Below, one piece after another: positions 10,238-21,570 of a stretch of 64,000 nt of DNA. A model generated the notes under the pieces. It saw nothing but the letters and a program-made list of their open reading frames with translations, was not told where the DNA came from and searched no databases. Source of the DNA: Fratercula arctica. Lineage: Eukaryota > Chordata > Aves > Charadriiformes > Alcidae. The DNA is taken from positions 984,711-1,048,710 of the forward strand of contig CANTUZ010000021.1 of assembly GCA_947846985.1 (NCBI GenBank), read 5' to 3'. Both the position numbers and the translations under genes were made by a program. Numbering within the stretch: position 1 is the first letter of the stretch; the number at the start of each line of letters is the position of its first letter.

Positions 10238-10352
10238 TGAGCAGGCTCTGAGCAAACTGATCTAGTTAAAGATGTCCCTGCTTACTACAGGGGGTTTGGA
10301 CTAGATGACCTTTAAAGGTCCCTTCCAACCCAACACATTCTATGATTCTATA
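10238..10352 (+). repeat. CR1 3' tail inside the K1 3'UTR
   Basis: CTCTGAGCAAACTGATCTAG, 'GACTAGATGACCTTTAAAGG' and a terminal ATTCTATGATTCTATA are the CR1 3' end in plus orientation. It lies between the K1 stop (9892) and its poly(A) signal (10439), so it is presumably transcribed in the mRNA. Confidence 0.88.
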
Positions 10353-10438
10353 AATGGGGAACACACTGTTGTCTGCTCCTTCTGCTCCCCACACTGGCGG
10401 CCTCCACTTGGAATGATCTCATTTCCCTCTTTACACTC

Positions 10439-10444
10439 ATTAAA
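10439..10444 (+). terminator. K1 poly(A) signal ATTAAA
   Basis: ATTAAA in the context CTCATTAAACAACTGCTGC, about 545 bases after the stop. K2-K4 have ATTAAA followed by the same CTGC-rich sequence, so it is a conserved family 3' end. Confidence 0.7.
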
Positions 10445-10469
10445 CAACTGCTGCAACCCAGCCTGTGCC

Positions 10470-12157
10470 CTTTACGTTGTCTTTCCATCTGCACGCTGAC
10501 TGTGGAAGGAGAAAGCCATTGCTTTGTGGTAGGAATGAGGTGAGGGCACAGGGGAACCTTCCATCACTCCTAGAGGCATTGGAGGGTGGGACACACTGCA
10601 GGGAGTCCTCTTTCAGGCACTGCCTCTTGAAGTTGAGGAAGACATCCCTGGTTACTCCACAGCCAATGGCCATCAGGCCTTGCCTTGCTGCTGCTCTGCT
10701 CAGAAATACCCCCTTGGCCATGGACCACGTCATGTGAAAGGGAATCCTGACAACTGCTGTCCTCCAGAGAGGAACTGTGGGCATGTGGGAGGCCTGGGAG
10801 GTCTGCAGTCCCACAAGCTCTTGGGGAAGAGTGCTCCTCTTGCTTTGGGTGGAGCTGTGCTGGGCAAGGAGGCTCAGAAGATGGAACTGGGAACAGGTGA
10901 ATAGCCTTGGGGATGGCCCACATTCCTTACACCACTTGCCCCTTCCCTCCATCACCCGATCTAGGGGCCATGGTCAGCATGCCATGGCATGAGCAGCAGG
11001 GACAGATTCCCCATGCAATTCTATCACCCTCCAGCATCTGGCATGGCCCATCTGTTGCCAAGATATGTAGGGCTGAGGTCTTCACAAGTTGCTAAGGGTA
11101 TCAGCTACAGCAGGCCACACATTGGAGTCCCCTGTCCCTATGAAGCCAACACCCCTTGGGTGAAGACAGGCCTAGGACAGTGACTAGTGCCCAGAGATGC
11201 AGCACTGCTCTGTGCTGCCTTGTCTTCCTCAAGCACAGCTTTCCTGAGGTGCAGGAACTCTACAGCCCCACAAGTGCCACAACCCCACTCTAGTCCAGAA
11301 AGGTGCTGTGTGAGAGGAGATATTCCAGCTCTGTGGAGACATGGCAGTGACAGTGGGATTTCATTCAACCCTCAGCAGGATCCAGGAGCTGTCTCTGAAT
11401 GGCACAGGGCACGCACCAGCCCAGCCACACGCTACACACTGGGGTGCCTTTCCCCAGGCATCAAGCTCCTTCAGCATTCCCAGAGCCCTGAGAATGCCCC
11501 TTCCAGAGGCATCTCTTTTGTACACAAAACTTCCCTGGTTTTCCCAAGAAGAAATATGCCTGTGCTGCCCTAGTTCACCTAGGAGCACTTGCGCATTCTT
11601 CCAGTACCGTGGATGCATATTATCAGGCACCTCCTGAACAACAGGGCTGGAGTCCTCAGGAGTCTCCAGGGGCTTTTCCACCTCTGTCTGGCTTTCCTCT
11701 GGAAAAGCAGGAGTTATTTTCCCCCTTTTCTAATCTCTCTGCTTCTCATGGGAGAAGTACCTGTGAAGAGCGTTTGTATACACCTAAGCTTTCTCATAGG
11801 CCAGCAAACCTGTTCTCTGGAGAATGTCCCTCATTTCAGCATCCAAAGAGAGGAGTGTATCAGCCCCCATGTCTTCCACAGGTAATTACAGCCCCCAGAG
11901 CTGCTCGTGCTAACTTGCAGGCACCAGATACTTTTTTTTCCCCACATAGTCCATCCCTGCTTTACCTAAAGCTCTGTGAATGAGCAGAAGAGCAAACCTT
12001 ACGTCCTCCACAAATTTGGTGAAAGGATCTTTCCAGAGCACTTCCTGATACAGCAGTTGCCAGCAACTGTAAGACCACAGAATATTCTCAGGCATAACAG
12101 ACAGCAAGCAGTGGGCATTCGTCAGTCGTCAAGCACTCGCAAGTTAAAAAAAGTTAA
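10470..12157. other. Keratin downstream flank, then unassigned sequence
   Basis: About 10480-11180 is homologous to the sequence after K2 (17460-18200), K3 (36170-36434) and K4 (42220-42950); for example 'AGGGCTGAGGTCTTCACAAG' at 11068 matches 'AGAGCTGAGGTAATTCACAAG' near 42834. From 11200 to 12157 no gene or repeat is recognised. Confidence 0.6.
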
Positions 12158-13290
12158 AGCATGTTATTAAGGGCATTGTCCAAATGCCTCTCTAACACTG
12201 ACAGGCATGGGGCAATGATCACCTCTCTAGGAAGCCTGTTCCTGTGTGTGACCACTCTCTTGGTAAAGAAATGTTTCTTAATGTCAAGTTTGAACCTCCC
12301 CTGATGCAGCTTCGAACCATTGTCGTGTGTCCTGCCACTGGATCCCAGGGAGAAGACATCAGCACCTCCCTCTCCACTTCCCCTCCTCAGGAAGCTGTAG
12401 AGAGCCATGAGGTCACCTCTCAGACTCCTTTTCTCCAAACTAGACAAGCCCAAAGTCCTCAGCCACTCCTCACAGGACATTCCTTCCAGCCTTTTCACAG
12501 GCTCTGTTGTCCTCCTCTGGATGCATTTAATCACCTTCACTTCCTTCTTAACTTGTGGGGCCCAGAACTACACACAGTACTCAAGGGGAGGCCGCCCCAA
12601 TGCTTGATACAGCGGGATAATCCCCTCTCTTGACGGGCTGGTTGGACTGTGTTAATGCACCCCAGGCTGTGGTTTGCCTTCGGGCTGCCAGGGCACACTG
12701 CTGACTCCTGGTGAGCCTGCCTTTCTGCAGGGCAGCTCCAGCCACTCCTCTCCAAATTTATACCTGTGTCTGGTGTTACTCCTTCCCACAAGCAGAATCT
12801 GTCATTTGGACTTGTTAAATTTCATGCCATTAAGGATTGCCCAATGCTCCAATTTATCTAGATCCCTCTGCAAGGCCTCCTGTCCCTCCAGAGACTCATC
12901 AACACCTCCCAGTTTGGTATCATCGGCAAAATTGCTCATGGCACATTCAACTCCTGCATCCACATCACTGATCAAAATATTGAACAGAACCATCCCTAGA
13001 ATTGAGCCCTGAGGAGCACCAGTGCTCACTGGTCTACAGCCAGATGTAGCCCCACTCACTACAACCCTTTGAGCCCTGCCCTTCAGCCAGTTTTTCACCC
13101 AGCACACCATAGACCTGCTCATCCCACAGTTGACTCTCCAGAACTTCTCACTTGACTTCCCAACTTTTCCAGAAGCATAGGGACGCTATTAAAAGCCTTA
13201 CTAAAATCCAGAAAAACTCCATCCACCGCCTTCCCTTCATCCACTAGGTGGGTGACCTTCTCATAGAAGCATATCTAATTAGTTCAACAG
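12158..13290 (-). repeat. CR1 fragment (older subfamily) with RT remnant
   Basis: The minus strand reads the CR1 ORF2 C-terminus (12154-12540: EEWLRTLGLSSLEKRSLRGD) and part of the reverse transcriptase (12802-13122), including GAPQGSILGMVLFNILISD and [10 protein letters not shown], which carries the catalytic ADD. Several frame breaks make it inactive. 13290-13780 looks like unclassified sequence. Confidence 0.9.
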
Positions 13291-13784
13291 GACTTCAGTG
13301 AGGTGACCATCTTCAACAGGTATTTGGTCAATGTTTTCTTTAGACCTCCTCTTGCTATCTACGTACTTAAAAATCCTTTCTTGTTGACTGACACAAGACG
13401 GGCCACCTCTCAGCTCTCATTGAGCCTTGGCCTTTCCTGCCTTCTCCCTGCATATGTGAACCACAGCTCTGTAACTTTGTTGTGAAGCCTGACCTTCCTT
13501 CCAGAGGTTGTACAATTTCTTTTTCCTCTTGAGTTCCATGAGGTCTTCTGCCGCGCTTGCTTAACTTGAGACACAATGGAATTGCCTGTTCCTGTGCTTT
13601 TAAAAGATGGTTCTTAAAAACTGAATACCACTTGCAGACTCCTAAAAGCAGATTCTCAAGGCACAATCCCAGCATGGATGCTGGTGACTTCTGGCACCAA
13701 GCGGAAGGCTTCTGCCCCACCTAAGGGTTTACAACTACCAAACAGGTTCCTTGCCTTCAAAGAGAAGAAACGTGAGGAGTTAGA

Positions 13785-15362
13785 GATCAGTGGGCAGTTG
13801 CAGGGCTACGATCATGTTGGGATCATGGAGACAGGGTGGGATGGCTCCCATGACTGGCATGTTTCAGTGGAGGGATACAGGCTGTTTCAGAAGACAGACT
13901 GAAAAGACGAGGAGGGGAATTTTCTCTTTCTGTGAGAGAGCAGCTGGAGTGCATGGAGCTCTGCCTGGGGATGGGTGATGTGCCAACCGAGAGCTTGTGG
14001 GTAAGCATTAAAGAGAAGACAGACAAAGAACACATTGTAGTGGGTGTCCCCTATAGGACACCTGACCAGAAAGAACCAGCAGAGGAGACCCTCTACAGGC
14101 AGGCAGGAGCAGTCTCATATTCACTGGCCTTGGCCTTCATGGGAAAATTCAACCACCCCAGTATCTGCTGGAGCAACAGCACAGCAGGACATAAGCACCT
14201 TTCCTCAAGCGCATGGATGATAACTTCCTCACACAAGTGATAGAGGATCCCATGAGGACAGGTGTTCTGCTGGACCTCATACGTATCAAGAAGGAAGAGC
14301 TTGTAGCAGATGTGAAGATCAAAGGCAGCCTGGGTTGCAGTGACTGTGAAATGGTGGAGTTCATGATCCCAAGGGGACTGAGGAGGGTAAATAGCAAGCT
14401 CATAACCTGAGCCTTTAGGAGAGCAGGCTTTGATGTCTTTAGAGGTCTGCTTGGAAAATTCCTGTGGGGTCTAGCCCTGGAGGCAACAGAGGCTTAAGAC
14501 ATCTGGACCACTTCCTCCAAGCTCAAGGGCGGCCCATCCCAATGAGCAGAAAGTCAGGAAAGCATGCCAGGAGGCCTGCATGGATGAACAAGGAGCTCCT
14601 GGCCAAACTAAAGCACAAGAAGGAAGTAAGCGCAGGTAACCGGGGAGGAATCCAGGGACACTGTCCAAGCATGCAGGGATGAGGTTAGGAAAGGCAAAGG
14701 CCAAGTGGAACTGACTCTGGCAACAGGTGTCAAAGGCAACAAGAAGGGCTTCTCTAAGGACACAGGTGACAAAAGGAAGGCAAGAGGAATTGTAGTCCCC
14801 CTGCTGAATGAGTGGGCCTTCTCTGATGCTGCACAGCCTGGCAACACAGGACATGGAAAGGCTGAGGCACGGAATGCCTTCTTTGTCTTTACAATCGAGA
14901 TCAGTCTTGAGGAATCCTGTGTCCTTGAAACCGGGAAGAGTGGCACAGAGTCCAGTTATAGGCCTGTAACCAGCGGGTGTTCCCCAAGGGTCAGTGCTGG
15001 GTCTGGTCTTGTTCAATGACAGGGACAGTGTACCCTCAGCAAGTTTGCTGATGAGACAAAACTGGGAGGAGGGGCTGACACACCAGAAGGCTGTGGTGCC
15101 ATAGAGTGAGACATGGGCAGGCTGGAGACTTGGGTGGAGAGGAACCTACTAAAGTTCAACAAGGGCAAGTGTAGGGTCCTACACCAAGGGAGGAATAACA
15201 GGTTAGGGGCTGACCTGCTGGAAAGCAGCTCTGTAGAGAGAGACCTGGGAGTCCTGGTGGACAGCAAGTTGACTATGAGGCAGCAATGTGTCCTTGTGGC
15301 CAAGAGGGCCAGTGGTCTCCTGGGAGCATTAAAAAGGGTGTGGTCAGCAGGTCGAGGGAGGT
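13785..15362 (+). repeat. CR1 ORF2 remnant (endonuclease to RT), internally deleted
   Basis: Plus-strand CR1: a degenerate endonuclease end at 13790-14410 (LTQVIEDPMRTGVLLDLI) and a basic linker at 14460-14650 (WMNKELLAKLKHKKE). The part from about 14980 (GSVLGLVLFN-like) to 15360 reads RT motifs with GGGAD and VLHQGRNN. The central RT is missing. A minus-strand CR1 interrupts it on the right. Confidence 0.85.
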
Positions 15363-15365
15363 CAT

Positions 15366-15590
15366 CACAGAATCACAGAATGATAGGGGTTGGAAGGGAC
15401 CCCTGGAGAACATCTAGTCCAACCCCCGTGCCAGAGCAGATGCACCTCAAGCAGGTTGCACAGGAATGCATCCAGATGGGTTTTGAATGTCTCCAGAGAC
15501 ACAGGCTCCACCAGCTCTTTGGACAGCCTGTTCCAGTGCTCTGCCACCCTCAAAGTAAAGAAGTTCCTCCTCCAGATGCAGCCTCACCAG
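15366..15590 (-). repeat. CR1 3' fragment inserted against another CR1
   Basis: Starts with reversed terminal repeats (TCACAGAATCACAGAATGAT), then GGTTGGAAGGGACCCCTGG. It sits directly at the broken end of the plus-strand CR1. Confidence 0.9.
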
Positions 15591-15744
15591 GGCAGAGCAG
15601 TATCCCAGTGGCGGCAGAGGACCCACATAACTTTGATTTTCAGCAGCATTGAAATAATGGGAGAAATAACATTTGCAGCTCTTTAATACCCATAGCTTGG
15701 GGAGGGCTGCTTAGTTTCCTGCATAAAAGACTAAAAGAGTCTAT

Positions 15745-16272
15745 GAAAACCAGCAGTGCAGTCCACCTGCACCCTACAAGTGACCACTGGAGTGAGTTGG
15801 GAGGGAGAGAAAGACAAGGCACGTCCTTGGGAGACCAACCGAGGATTGCAGGGTTGGGAGTAGTTTGGCCCCTTCCTGCCAATGCAGCCACAGACCACCC
15901 CACCAGTGTGCCCCAGGCCAACAACACTTGCCTGCACTGCACCCATCCGGCACTTGAGCTGAGGCTTCTGCCATCACTGACACATTCCTGCCCCAGAAAT
16001 CATGGGGTCTCTCAATGCCAGCACTCAGAAGAAGCCTCCGTGAGGGAAGGTGGACAGCATAAGCCAGGAAATGAGAAGGCAGCGTTAGGAAAACAAGTAC
16101 CCAGCCCATGTCATTACCTGGGATGTTTTCTGTTCATCATGAGCAGCGTAGACAATTGGCACTTCCGTAGAAGCTACCTCTGGGCCCGGGGCAGGTCACG
16201 GCCACCATAAAAGCCAGCCCAACTCCTCGCTCTCCCATCCACTTCTCTCTCCTCCTTCTCCTTGGGAACCAG
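15745..16272 (+). promoter_or_regulatory. K2 promoter and non-coding exon 1
   Basis: TATA element ATAAAA at 16207-16212; exon 1 (about 16236-16272) ends at ACCAG|GTGAGG (intron from 16273). The upstream ~460 bp is homologous to 40590-41053 (K4) and in part to 34790-35065 (K3). The intron ends at CTGCCAG (16719). Confidence 0.8.
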
Positions 16273-16740
16273 GTGAGGCTGAAGCCCTTTCTCTCTGTTG
16301 TTTTCTGCTCATGCAGATGTGTGCTCCTCCCTCCTATGGTGGGCTGTGGTGCTGCTCTCCATGAGAAGGGGAAGAGGGGTGAAGGTCTGAGTCAGAGAGT
16401 GTCCGGGACTTGGATGAGGGATCTCTTCTCTTAAGAGATAGGCAGCAGCCTCCTTGGGCCTGGAGACACCTTGCATCATGTTGAAAGAGGATTTGGCACT
16501 TGGCTGAGGTTGCCCTTCACTGAAAAGATTGGCAGCAGCCTGCTTGGGCCTGGGTGATCCTTACAGTCCTGTGTCTGGTAACCCTTTTGCCTCACTGCAC
16601 AGTTTCTAGCTCCTGGCTCAGCAGGTGCCTTCAACATGCTTGTGGTGGAGTGACAGACTCCTGGTAGACTGTTCGTCACATGTGCATGTACTCTACTGCC
16701 TCTCTTCCCTCTCTGCCAGGTGCACCTGCAGCCCAGAGAC

Positions 16741-17046
16741 ATGTCCTGCTATGACCAGTGCCAGCCCTGCCGGCCCTGTGGCCCGACCCCACTGGCCAAC
16801 AGCTGCAATGAGCCCTGTGTCAGGCAGTGCCAGAACTCCTGCGTCGTCATCCAGCCCTCCCCTGTGGTAGTGGCCCTGCCTGGGCCCATCCTCAGCTCCT
16901 TCCCACAGAACACCGTTGTGGGATCCTCCACCTCCGCTGCTGTTGGCAGCATCCTCAGCTGTGATGGAGTGCCCATCACCTCTGGGTGCTGTGACCTCTC
17001 TGGCATTTCCAGCCGCTACTGTGGCAGAAGGTGCCCCCCCTGCTAA
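16741..17046 (+). CDS. Feather beta-keratin K2, 101 aa
   Basis: Same role and layout as K1. The N-terminal arm has one CQP unit fewer ([17 protein letters not shown]), the core reads [20 protein letters not shown] at about residues 42-61, and the C-terminal arm ends YCGRRCPPC. It has 14 Cys. The ATG at 16741 is 22 bases into exon 2 and matches K1, K3 and K4; a frame extending upstream to 16720 has no ATG. One conservative difference in the core (VVVT to VVVA) separates it from K1. Coding identity with K1 is much higher than in the introns, which suggests recent gene conversion or strong constraint. V segment V1 follows on the opposite strand. Confidence 0.95.
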   Translation: MSCYDQCQPCRPCGPTPLANSCNEPCVRQCQNSCVVIQPSPVVVALPGPILSSFPQNTVVGSSTSAAVGSILSCDGVPITSGCCDLSGISSRYCGRRCPPC

Positions 17047-17424
17047 ATGCACTGGTGACAGCCCTGACAAGGACCCCCAGGAACCTGATGCTGGATTGAG
17101 GACAAAGCTCCTGGCCATTGATTTTAGGGAGGCTGAGCAGCCATTGCTGCCCTTCCAAAGGAGAGCTGCTGGGGCTCTCTGAAAATGTGGCCAAAGTCTA
17201 ACTTCCCTGCCTCATCTTCTCTCCCATCTCCTTCTTATCTTCTGTTTTTCGGGGTCGTAAGACCTGCAAAGCCGCCATGGGGCTTATGCTGGCCCCTCTC
17301 CCTCTGTGGGACAGGCCTGTGGGATCTCAACCGTGGGCAATGGCAGCAGACTTTTGGCAGCTGCTGGTCCTCTCCCTCCTCCGGCCGCCTCCTCTACAAG
17401 TGAACTTCTTTCCACCTCAAAGTC

Positions 17425-17430
17425 ATTAAA
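17425..17430 (+). terminator. K2 poly(A) signal ATTAAA
   Basis: ATTAAAGTTTTCTGCATGCT, 379 bases after the stop, matching the 3' ends of the sister keratins. Confidence 0.7.
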
Positions 17431-17459
17431 GTTTTCTGCATGCTGACCTCTGCTTCCGT

Positions 17460-18756
17460 GTAATCCTTTTCATGGTGGACATTGTCTTGTACTGCCAAGG
17501 AAGAAAGGCATTGTCTTGGGTGGCTGGGGATAAGGTGAGGGCACAAGCAGAAGAGGAAGGGGAGGGTGGGCTACAGGGCAATGGGTCCCTTCCAGTCACT
17601 GTCCTTGGAGCTGAGGAAGACATACTGTACTCCTCCACAGCCAGTGGGTATCAGGTCCTGTATTCCAGCATCTCTGCTCACATACAATCTGTTGGCATCA
17701 GAACACGTCCTGCAACAAGGAGACTGACCATTGGTTTCCCTTAGAGAGTGCTCCTCAGTGCTGCTGGAGGCTCTGAGAGGTCAGCAGCTCACAAGCCTAT
17801 GCAGAAGGGAATTCCTCCTGCTCTGGATAGCCCTGTGGCAGGAAAAGAAGCTCAGTCAGAAGATGGCCCCAAAGGATGCAGGAGTGAAGATGGTGTGAGA
17901 AAAAGCTTTCAGAACACCCCCTGACCTTCTCATCCTCATCCTTCCACTTGTCCCCTGAATGAGGGAGCATGGTCTGCACCCAAGGGCAAGGGCAGTAAGG
18001 GCAGGCCACCTATACACCCTCTGCCCCCAAAGAGTTCCCTGCACAGCCCAGCACTTACACAGATGTGCAGGGCTAAGGGGACTCACAGGTTGATGTTGGA
18101 ATCATGAAGTAGTTTTCCCCTAGGGCAGCTCTTCTCCTGGCAGGGCCTGTTACTCACCTCTGCTTGGTGGTCTGCTCCCCTACCGAGATCTGGGATAGAG
18201 CTGTACAGCCTGGTCCCACTGCAGAAGAAATGGGGCAGGGCTGGGGGAAGCCTATGAGGTGTTCCATGAGAAGGGCTCCAAGGATGGGCAGAGTGCACTG
18301 GGGAGAGCAGGTCCTCCAGATCCCAGCACACGGCCGTGCAGCAACTAGAGGGTCCGCAAGGTGGTCCTGAGTATTTTCAAAAATGATTGTAATCATGTAA
18401 TGCCAGGAAGGAGCATTGCCAGAGGGCAGGTTTTCCATCTTTCTTTGAACTCCAGCCTCTAAGGGACACATCTCAGAGCAGAGACTCAAAGAGACAGGCC
18501 CACAGGAAACCCTGAAGAAGCAGTGTGCAGCAGGGAAATCCAGAAAGGAAAGAGCAGCAGCGAGGAACCATTGCACAAACCCCCACAACCTCCTGCATTG
18601 CCCATCAGCTCACCAGAGCCATTGGGCAGAATAACCACACAACCCCCGGTGAAAACAAGGGAACCTGAGACTCTTTCACCACCTTCTCTTTCCTCTCAGG
18701 TCGCTGACACTGTCCTCTCCTGGAAGAGACTCTTGTCCTGCAAATCCCTGGGTGAA
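17460..18756. other. Keratin downstream flank and V1 3' flank
   Basis: 17460-18200 is the duplicated keratin downstream flank (compare 10480-11180). 18200-18750 has no recognised gene. From about 18757 the sequence is shared with the 3' flank of V2 (from 24790). Confidence 0.5.
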
Positions 18757-18841
18757 CAGGGGAAGCATCACTACCAGAGGACACCTGAGGGCCCCTTCCC
18801 CCACCCTCAGCCTTGCACAGACACATCCCCTCCCTCCCCTG

Positions 18842-18880
18842 GGTTCTTGCACAGCCAAGGAAGCTCCCTGCACCGGGGTG
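18842..18880 (-). other. V1 recombination signal sequence, 23-bp spacer
   Basis: On the minus strand, heptamer CACCCCG (18880-18874), a spacer of exactly 23 bases, nonamer GCAAGAACC (18850-18842; consensus ACAAAAACC). It starts right after the end of the V coding sequence (GTGCGTGA). TCR alpha and delta V segments use 23-bp spacers. The heptamer keeps the essential CAC and the last G but not AGT. Confidence 0.75.
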
Positions 18881-20189
18881 TCACGCACAGCACAGAAGTA
18901 CAAGGCACTGTCAGAGAGCTCGGCTTCCTCCAGCTGCAGGAGGCTGTATTTCTCCGTGGTGTTCAGCACGGTGGTGAGACGGCCACTGTGCTTGCGGCCA
19001 GCAGCTGCCTGATAGGAGATACGCTGTGGGGCTTGTCCTTTCCTCTGTTTGTACCAGAGCAAAGCATCAAAGCTGGAGGTCTGGTAGGTGCAGGTTGTTT
19101 GGAAGGTGTCTCCCTGCTTCACTGTGACTTGTCCTTCTTGCTGGGTGACAGTGACTTGTCCCATGGTGCCTGGAAGAAAGAGAGCATCAGTGACTGTGCA
19201 GGGAAAGACTCAGAGACTCAAAACAAGAGGAGACGTAACATGTCAGAGGAGCAGGCTCCCTTTTCCTTTCTCTGCAGCAAGAGCCCATGGATGGGTACAG
19301 CAAGGCGGTATCTTTGGGCAGGCAGCCTCACACCTCAGCTCAGCGTGGATTCCACAACACAGTAATGCCAACTACCTCCCACAGGGATACCCCCAGAGGA
19401 GAGCTGTGCTTTCACCCGCATCATTGGTCTCCACTCTCCTGCTGCCCAGAGTCTCCAGGGAACAGCCTGTGCTGCCTGGCCCTCCTGTGGTGGCTCCAGG
19501 ACACCTCCAGCATGGTGAGAGATCATGAGAACTCCTGTGAGGAGTTTCATCCTGCTCCCCATTCCCTGTCCTCTCAGGAGTCTTCGAGGTCAAGAAAGGG
19601 AGGGAAAAAGAAGCCCAGACATTGAGGACTTGCAGGAGGAATGGATAGTCCGGGCAAGCTGCATGACATGTGCCAGCCAGGAGAGAGACTGGGACACCCT
19701 AAGAGTGTGAGTGGCATGAGAGAGCTTTCATGTCCCTGCATCAACTTTGAAAAACCCTGTGTGTCAAAACACAAGTACAAGGTCAGAAAGGGTGTACTAC
19801 CAAGATAGAAAAGAGCTTCTGCAATGATATGTCTGTGAAGCACTGGGCCCAGAGAGATCAGAAGAGAGAGGCAGAGAGGGGTGGATGGGTGGCAAGCAAA
19901 AAGGAAGACAAGGGGTCTATGATGGTCAGGAGAGGAGCTCTTTCTTCTTGGCTCTCATCTTTTCTTTTCCATCAGTAGCAGCAGTATCTTGAGAAAGCAG
20001 GTGCAAAACCACACTTGCGATCTGGTGTTTCCCACCATTTGCCCATAATTCAAGAGCAGCTCTCTGCAGAGACCTGTTGAGGGGGTGAGAGTCTCCTGAG
20101 AAGAAGGGGAATCATGCCCCCAGACAAAGCCAATGCTTACCCAGTGGTTGCCTCAGGAAGGCAGCAAGGACAAGATACCCGAGGTGCAT
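18881..20189 (-). CDS. T-cell receptor V segment V1 (TRAV type), apparently intact
   Basis: Germline variable segment of a T-cell receptor alpha (or delta) chain, which forms the antigen-binding V domain after V(D)J joining. Leader exon 20141-20189: [17 protein letters not shown], a hydrophobic signal peptide, donor G|GTAAGC. V exon 18881-19169: acceptor TTCTTCCAG, phase-1 junction, then [20 protein letters not shown], the first Ig Cys in TTCTYQTS, the core Trp in [13 protein letters not shown] and the second Cys in [11 protein letters not shown], followed at once by the RSS. There are no stops or frameshifts (49 + 289 nt). The 971-bp leader intron is long. Framework 2 and the [15 protein letters not shown] stretch are typical of avian V-alpha as I recall them. 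It lies antisense between keratin units. TRAV is more likely than TRDV; no J or C segment is seen to test this. Confidence 0.85.
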
Positions 20190-20570
20190 GCTGAGACCGA
20201 TCCTCCTGCGTGTGTGAGAGAGACTCAGAAAACCCACACGTCCCCCCCAAGAGCCCTGAGAGAGCAGAGCTGCCGGAAATGCCTCTGCAAGGGGAACAAA
20301 GGATGAAATGGGGAGGAGAAAATGCTTGTTCTTAGCACATCTCAAGTGCCTGTGCTGTGGTTTTCTCTCCTCCAGTAATGTCACATCTTACTTGATGCTG
20401 ATTGTGATGCTAATGCTTGATGCTGGTGCCAGCGCTGATGCTGATGACAATGCCTGGCAACAGGGGAACCGCTGCCCCAGGGCCCGTGGCTGGGTATGGC
20501 TGGATGGGGAAAGGTGGTCCCGGGAAGCAGAGCAGCAGTGCCCCTGGTGGGCGTGGCTGGGGTTCTCATA
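20190..20570. promoter_or_regulatory. V1 5' flank / putative promoter
   Basis: The ~210 bp upstream of the V1 start (20190-20400) is conserved with V2 (26151-26330) and the relic at 44310-44480, including 'AGAAAATGCTTGTTCTTA' here and 'AGAAAATATTTGTTCTTA' at 44423. It therefore probably holds the V promoter. No canonical octamer or TATA is obvious. Confidence 0.5.
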
Positions 20571-20571
20571 G

Positions 20572-20840
20572 ATTCATAGAATGGTTTGTGTTGGAAGAAA
20601 CTTTGAAAGACCATCTAATCCAGCACTCTGGCCATGGGCAGGGACATCTGTCACGAGATCAGATTGCTCAAAGCCCCATTCCAGCCTGACCTTGATCACT
20701 TCCAATGACGGGGCATCCACCACTTCTCTGGGCATCTTCCTCCAGTGTCTCACCACCCTTATACAAATTTCCAAATTATACAAAATGTCCAACCTAATTC
20801 TACCCTCTTTCTGTTCAAAGCCATTAGCCCTTCTCCTGTC
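20572..20840 (-). repeat. CR1 3' fragment
   Basis: Reversed terminal repeats (TCATAGATTCATAGAATGG) then GGAAGAAACTTTGAAAGACC and 'CCAATGACGGGGCATCCACC', the 3' end of CR1 on the minus strand. Confidence 0.88.
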
Positions 20841-20841
20841 C

Positions 20842-21570
20842 ATACTGGGACCCATAATATTTGATAGCTTCATTAATAACATAGACAGTGGGATTGAGTG
20901 CACCCTCGGCAAGTTTGCAGATGACACCAAGCTGAGTGGTGCAGTTGGTACTCTTGAGGGAAGGGATGCCATCCAGAGGGACCTTGACAGGTCCCACCTG
21001 AAGTCCTCCTGAAGAACCTCCTGAAGTCCCACAAGACCAAGTGCAAGGTTCTGCCACTGGGTTGTGGCAATCTCCATCATCAGTACAGACTGGGAGTCAA
21101 ATTGATTGAGAGCAGCTCTGTGGAGAAAGACTTGGGGATACCAGTGGTTGAAAAACTGGACATGACCTGGCAATGTGTGCTTGCAGCCCAGAAAGCCAGT
21201 TGTATCCTGAGCTGCATCAAAAGAAGCTTGTCCAGCAGGCCAAGGGAGGAGATTCTCCCCTTCTACTCCACTCTGGCGAGAGCCCACCTAGAGTACTGTG
21301 TCCACTTGTTCTGGGGTTCACAATAAAGAAAGACATGGACCTGCTAGAGCATGCCCTCCAGGGGATGGCCATAAAAAATGATCCAAGGCCTGGAACGCCT
21401 GGCTTAGGAAGAAAAGCTGAGAGAGTTGGGGTTGTTCAGCCAGAGACACTAAAGAGAAGGCTCCAGCGAGACCTCATTGCCGCATGTCAATATATTAAGG
21501 GGGCTTATAAGAAAGATGGAGAAAGGCTTTTTACGAGGGCCTGTAGTGACAGGCCAAGGCATAATGGTCC
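20842..21570 (+). repeat. CR1 RT/3' fragment, opposite to its neighbour
   Basis: Plus strand: '[20 protein letters not shown]' around 20917-20976 and ESSSVEKDLGIPVVEKLDMT around 21108-21167 are CR1 reverse-transcriptase and C-terminal segments with frame breaks. It abuts a minus-strand CR1 copy. Confidence 0.85.
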
